In this document: piece after piece, positions 61,931 to 64,000 of the stretch
How the letters are laid out: the number at the start of each line of letters is the position of its first letter
Position numbering within the stretch: position 1 is the stretch's first letter
Assembly (NCBI RefSeq): GCF_001956295.1
Contig: NZ_MRTD01000008.1
Coordinates: 1 to 64,000 of the forward strand
Origin: Paenibacillus sp. FSL A5-0031
GTDB lineage: Bacteria; Bacillota; Bacilli; Paenibacillales; Paenibacillaceae
Length of the DNA: 64,000 nucleotides
Reading direction: 5' to 3'
Position numbers and translations under genes: made by a program
Notes under the pieces: generated by a model
What the model was told of the DNA's origin: nothing
Seen by the model: the letters and a program-made list of their open reading frames with translations, nothing else
Database searches by the model: none

Positions 61931-62764
61931 TTATTTCAAGCCCGTATTGGCAATGCCTTCAATAAACTTATTTTGAGCCAGGAAGAAAACAACCAGAATC
62001 GGGACAGTTGCTATGGTCGAAGCGGCAAGCAGCAGCGGCCAGTCCACGCCGGTATCCGTAGTCAGCAGCGATAAGCCGATCGGCAGCGTGAACAATTCCT
62101 TCGTATTTAAATAAATTAGCGGTTCAAAAAACTCATTCCAGCTATTCATGAATGTAAAGATGCTTACGGTTGCCAATGCGGGCGTGGCAATCGGGAGCAT
62201 AATCGACCTGAACGTGCGCCACGGCGAACACCCGTCTACTTTGGCTGCTTCATCCAGTTCAATAGGAACTGTAATTAGAAACTGACGTACGAGAAATACG
62301 CCAAACATCCCTCCCGCTCCAAGCATTGGCGGAAGAATCAGAGGAATATGCGTATCGATGAATCCGAGTTTTGATATCCAGCTGAATAATGGAATGGCCG
62401 TAACTTCCGTAGGAATCATCATCCCGCTGAGCAGGAACAGAAAGATCGCGTTTTTGAATGGAAAGTGCAATCTGGCAAACGCATAGCCTGCCAATGCGGA
62501 CAAGAAACAAGTGCCTGCCGTGACGAGCACCGCGATATATATACTATTAAAAAAGTAGAGATGAAACGGCATTTCCGTAAACACGCGAATATAATTGAAC
62601 CATTCCCAAGCTTCGGGTATCCACTGGGGCGGAAATAGAAACACCTCGGAATCCGTCTTCAAGGATGTGCTGACCATCCAAAAAAAAGGGAACAACACGA
62701 TGAAGGAAACGATTGTTAGAACCAGATAGGATGCAAGGTTGGATGTTATCTTTTTATTGTTCAT
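61931..62764 (-). CDS. Sugar ABC transporter permease (MalG type)
   Basis: 277 aa, six membrane helices. The EAA loop ELDEAAKVDGCSPWRTF ... LPIATPAL contacts the ATPase. Typical CUT1-family second permease. Its start overlaps the MalF-type gene by 11 bases, implying coupled translation. No ATPase gene is in the operon within the window, as usual for CUT1 systems served by a shared MsmX-type ATPase. Confidence 0.94.
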   Translation of the reverse strand: MNNKKITSNLASYLVLTIVSFIVLFPFFWMVSTSLKTDSEVFLFPPQWIPEAWEWFNYIRVFTEMPFHLYFFNSIYIAVLVTAGTCFLSALAGYAFARLHFPFKNAIFLFLLSGMMIPTEVTAIPLFSWISKLGFIDTHIPLILPPMLGAGGMFGVFLVRQFLITVPIELDEAAKVDGCSPWRTFRSIMLPIATPALATVSIFTFMNSWNEFFEPLIYLNTKELFTLPIGLSLLTTDTGVDWPLLLAASTIATVPILVVFFLAQNKFIEGIANTGLK

Positions 62765-63662
62765 AATGTACCCATCTCTTTCTCAGTTTCCACTGTATCA
62801 AAGTCAGAACCAGGATAATGCTGAACAAAATAAATGCCAGTGCCGATGCATAACCGAATTCGTAGGAGCGGAACGCTTGTTTGAATATGTAGAAGACCAT
62901 CACGTACGTGCTAGTTCCCGGCCCTCCGCCTGTCATCACATAGATTTGTCCGAACACTTTAAGAGAACCGATAACGGTTATTATCGTTACCATGAATACG
63001 GCTGGCGTAATCATTGGCAATGTAATGGATTTAAAGGTTTCCCAGCGCGAAGCACCGTCAATTTTGGAAGCCTCGTAATAATCCTTCGGCACATCGTGCA
63101 GTGCAGCCAGGAAGATGACCATGTTCATACCCACGCCTTTGAGCGCACTGACCACTATAACGGTAGGCATCGTCCAAGTTTCCGAGAAAAGCCAGGCAAT
63201 CTCCGTTCCGCCAAACGTTCGGATCAGCAGATTGACTAATCCGCCGTCCGTAGAGAAAATAAACTTCCATACGATCCCCCAAACCACGAGGGAAACGACT
63301 ACCGGCGTAAAGATCGCGGTCCGAAACAAGCCGATGCCCCAGATTTTCCGTTTCAGTAGCATGGCCAGCAAAAGCGATAAAACAATGTTCAGCGGGACCA
63401 AGCCCGCCGAGAAATATACGGTATTCACGACCGTATCCCAGAAGACGGGATCATCGCGCATGGCGTAAATATAGTTATCTAAACCAATGTACGCTGTATT
63501 TCCAAATAACGACCAATTGGTAAAGCTCATCATGAAAGCGTACACGATCGGGCCAAACAGAAAGATTATATATCCTGCCACAATAGGCAGTATGAATAAA
63601 TATCCCATCCACATTTCTTTTGATTTCAAAGATGCTAAACCCGCAGACTTACCTCCGGCCAT
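62754..63662 (-). CDS. Sugar ABC transporter permease (MalF type)
   Basis: 302 aa, six membrane helices after a short cytosolic start (SLKSKEMWMGYLFILP). EAA loop YYEASKIDGASRWETFKSITLP (in part). Partner of the MalG-type permease. It follows the binding-protein gene by 105 bases that hold a hairpin. Sugar unknown. Confidence 0.94.
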   Translation of the reverse strand: MAGGKSAGLASLKSKEMWMGYLFILPIVAGYIIFLFGPIVYAFMMSFTNWSLFGNTAYIGLDNYIYAMRDDPVFWDTVVNTVYFSAGLVPLNIVLSLLLAMLLKRKIWGIGLFRTAIFTPVVVSLVVWGIVWKFIFSTDGGLVNLLIRTFGGTEIAWLFSETWTMPTVIVVSALKGVGMNMVIFLAALHDVPKDYYEASKIDGASRWETFKSITLPMITPAVFMVTIITVIGSLKVFGQIYVMTGGGPGTSTYVMVFYIFKQAFRSYEFGYASALAFILFSIILVLTLIQWKLRKRWVHYEQ

Positions 63663-63711
63663 TCGCGCCTACCTCCTGTTGTCAATATGACGCAACCCTC
63701 CCTATAATTTA

Positions 63712-63744
63712 CGAGATCGCCCTATTGTTCATATGGCGATCTCG
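63712..63744 (-). other. Intercistronic hairpin between binding protein and permease
   Basis: CGAGATCGCC pairs perfectly with GGCGATCTCG, a 10-bp stem with a 13-base loop, and no U tract follows. In sugar ABC operons such hairpins often protect the upstream binding-protein mRNA or reduce read-through, giving more binding protein than permease. That role is inferred. Confidence 0.65.
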
Positions 63745-63767
63745 CAATGCTCCATCGTTCTGGAGGG

Positions 63768-64000
63768 TTATTTCAATAGTGGATTAATGCTGTCTTCCAT
63801 CATTTTCAACGCTTGCTCGGTTGTCGTGGAACCGAGCAAAATCGCATCCATGTTTAATGTCACCTGCTCGTCAATCTTGACCCAGTTCGGATGAGAAGGC
63901 CGGATTGTACCTTCAGCCAACCGATCATACGCAGCCACTTTCATCGTTTCAACAGTCGGGAATGGGAACTTGTTAAGATACTCATCGGAGTACAGGACAG
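63768..64000 (-). CDS. Extracellular sugar-binding protein, C-terminal part
   Basis: The last 77 codons are in the window; the rest lies beyond position 64000. It reads VLYSDEYLNKFPFP ... IRPSHPNWVKIDEQVTLNMDA ... MMEDSINPLLK (in parts). The RPSHPNW and closing helix with repeated Met/Glu are typical of CUT1-type solute-binding proteins. Context, directly upstream of two sugar permeases, agrees. The N-terminal lipobox is not visible. Confidence 0.8.
   Translation of the reverse strand, partial: VLYSDEYLNKFPFPTVETMKVAAYDRLAEGTIRPSHPNWVKIDEQVTLNMDAILLGSTTTEQALKMMEDSINPLLK

Overview
The window looks like chromosomal DNA of a spore-forming Bacillales bacterium, most like Paenibacillus or a close relative. 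The pointers are Spo0M, a collagen-like exosporium-type protein, a short-form IlvA of the B. subtilis kind, a FadN/FadA/FadE/FadF set, TTG/GTG starts preceded by strong AGGAGG-type ribosome sites, and short intergenic repeat families. I saw no rRNA, tRNA, CRISPR array, integrase or transposase. The genus is an inference from gene content and style.

Layout. 0.2-6.4 kb (minus): a Cys-cluster/pentapeptide-repeat protein, a NitT/TauT-type ABC importer operon, methionine aminopeptidase and two small proteins. 6.5-20.1 kb: a complete fatty-acid beta-oxidation block. Thioesterase, acyl-CoA ligase, FadE, FadA, FadN and the membrane Fe-S protein FadF are on minus; etfB and etfA diverge on plus. The two etf genes are separated by about 1.4 kb of tandem repeats, including a second degenerate copy of the etfB 3' end. 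20.4-24.7 kb (minus): a SRAP-family protein lacking most catalytic residues, an AraC regulator whose leader holds a repeat array, and an operon (propeller-like protein, flavodoxin, unknown protein) behind a promoter overlapped by two Fur boxes. 24.8-33.3 kb: collagen-like/BclB-type protein, YpmS-like protein, ilvA, aldo/keto reductase, then a plus run of glycosyltransferase, MFS, VTT membrane protein and small proteins. 33.4-38.5 kb (minus): FUSC transporter, YhaZ-like DNA alkylation repair protein, spo0M and an MHYT-like sensor kinase. 38.7-43.9 kb: mscL with a zinc ribbon, NUDIX, a tyrosinase-like protein, a Cys-rich protein, a Met-rich repeat protein, Mn catalase and TraX. 44-54.8 kb (minus): signalling genes (MCP, degenerate GGDEF-EAL, OmpR-type regulator, 1285-aa hybrid kinase, HD-GYP) and an aldo/keto reductase. 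55-64 kb: membrane-anchored PrsA-like foldase, aldose epimerase, deoC, PAS-GGDEF, MFS and a sugar ABC importer cut by the window end.

How genes work together. Acyl-CoA ligase, FadE, FadN and FadA carry out the beta-oxidation cycle; EtfAB takes electrons from FadE and FadF probably passes them to quinone. The flavodoxin operon looks induced by iron starvation. The tyrosinase-like and Cys-rich genes have upstream elements matching the sigma-K -10 consensus, and they sit beside a Met-rich protein and a Mn catalase, which together suggest a late-sporulation coat module with metal and redox chemistry. That module and the repeat-invaded etf operon are the two most interesting parts of the window.
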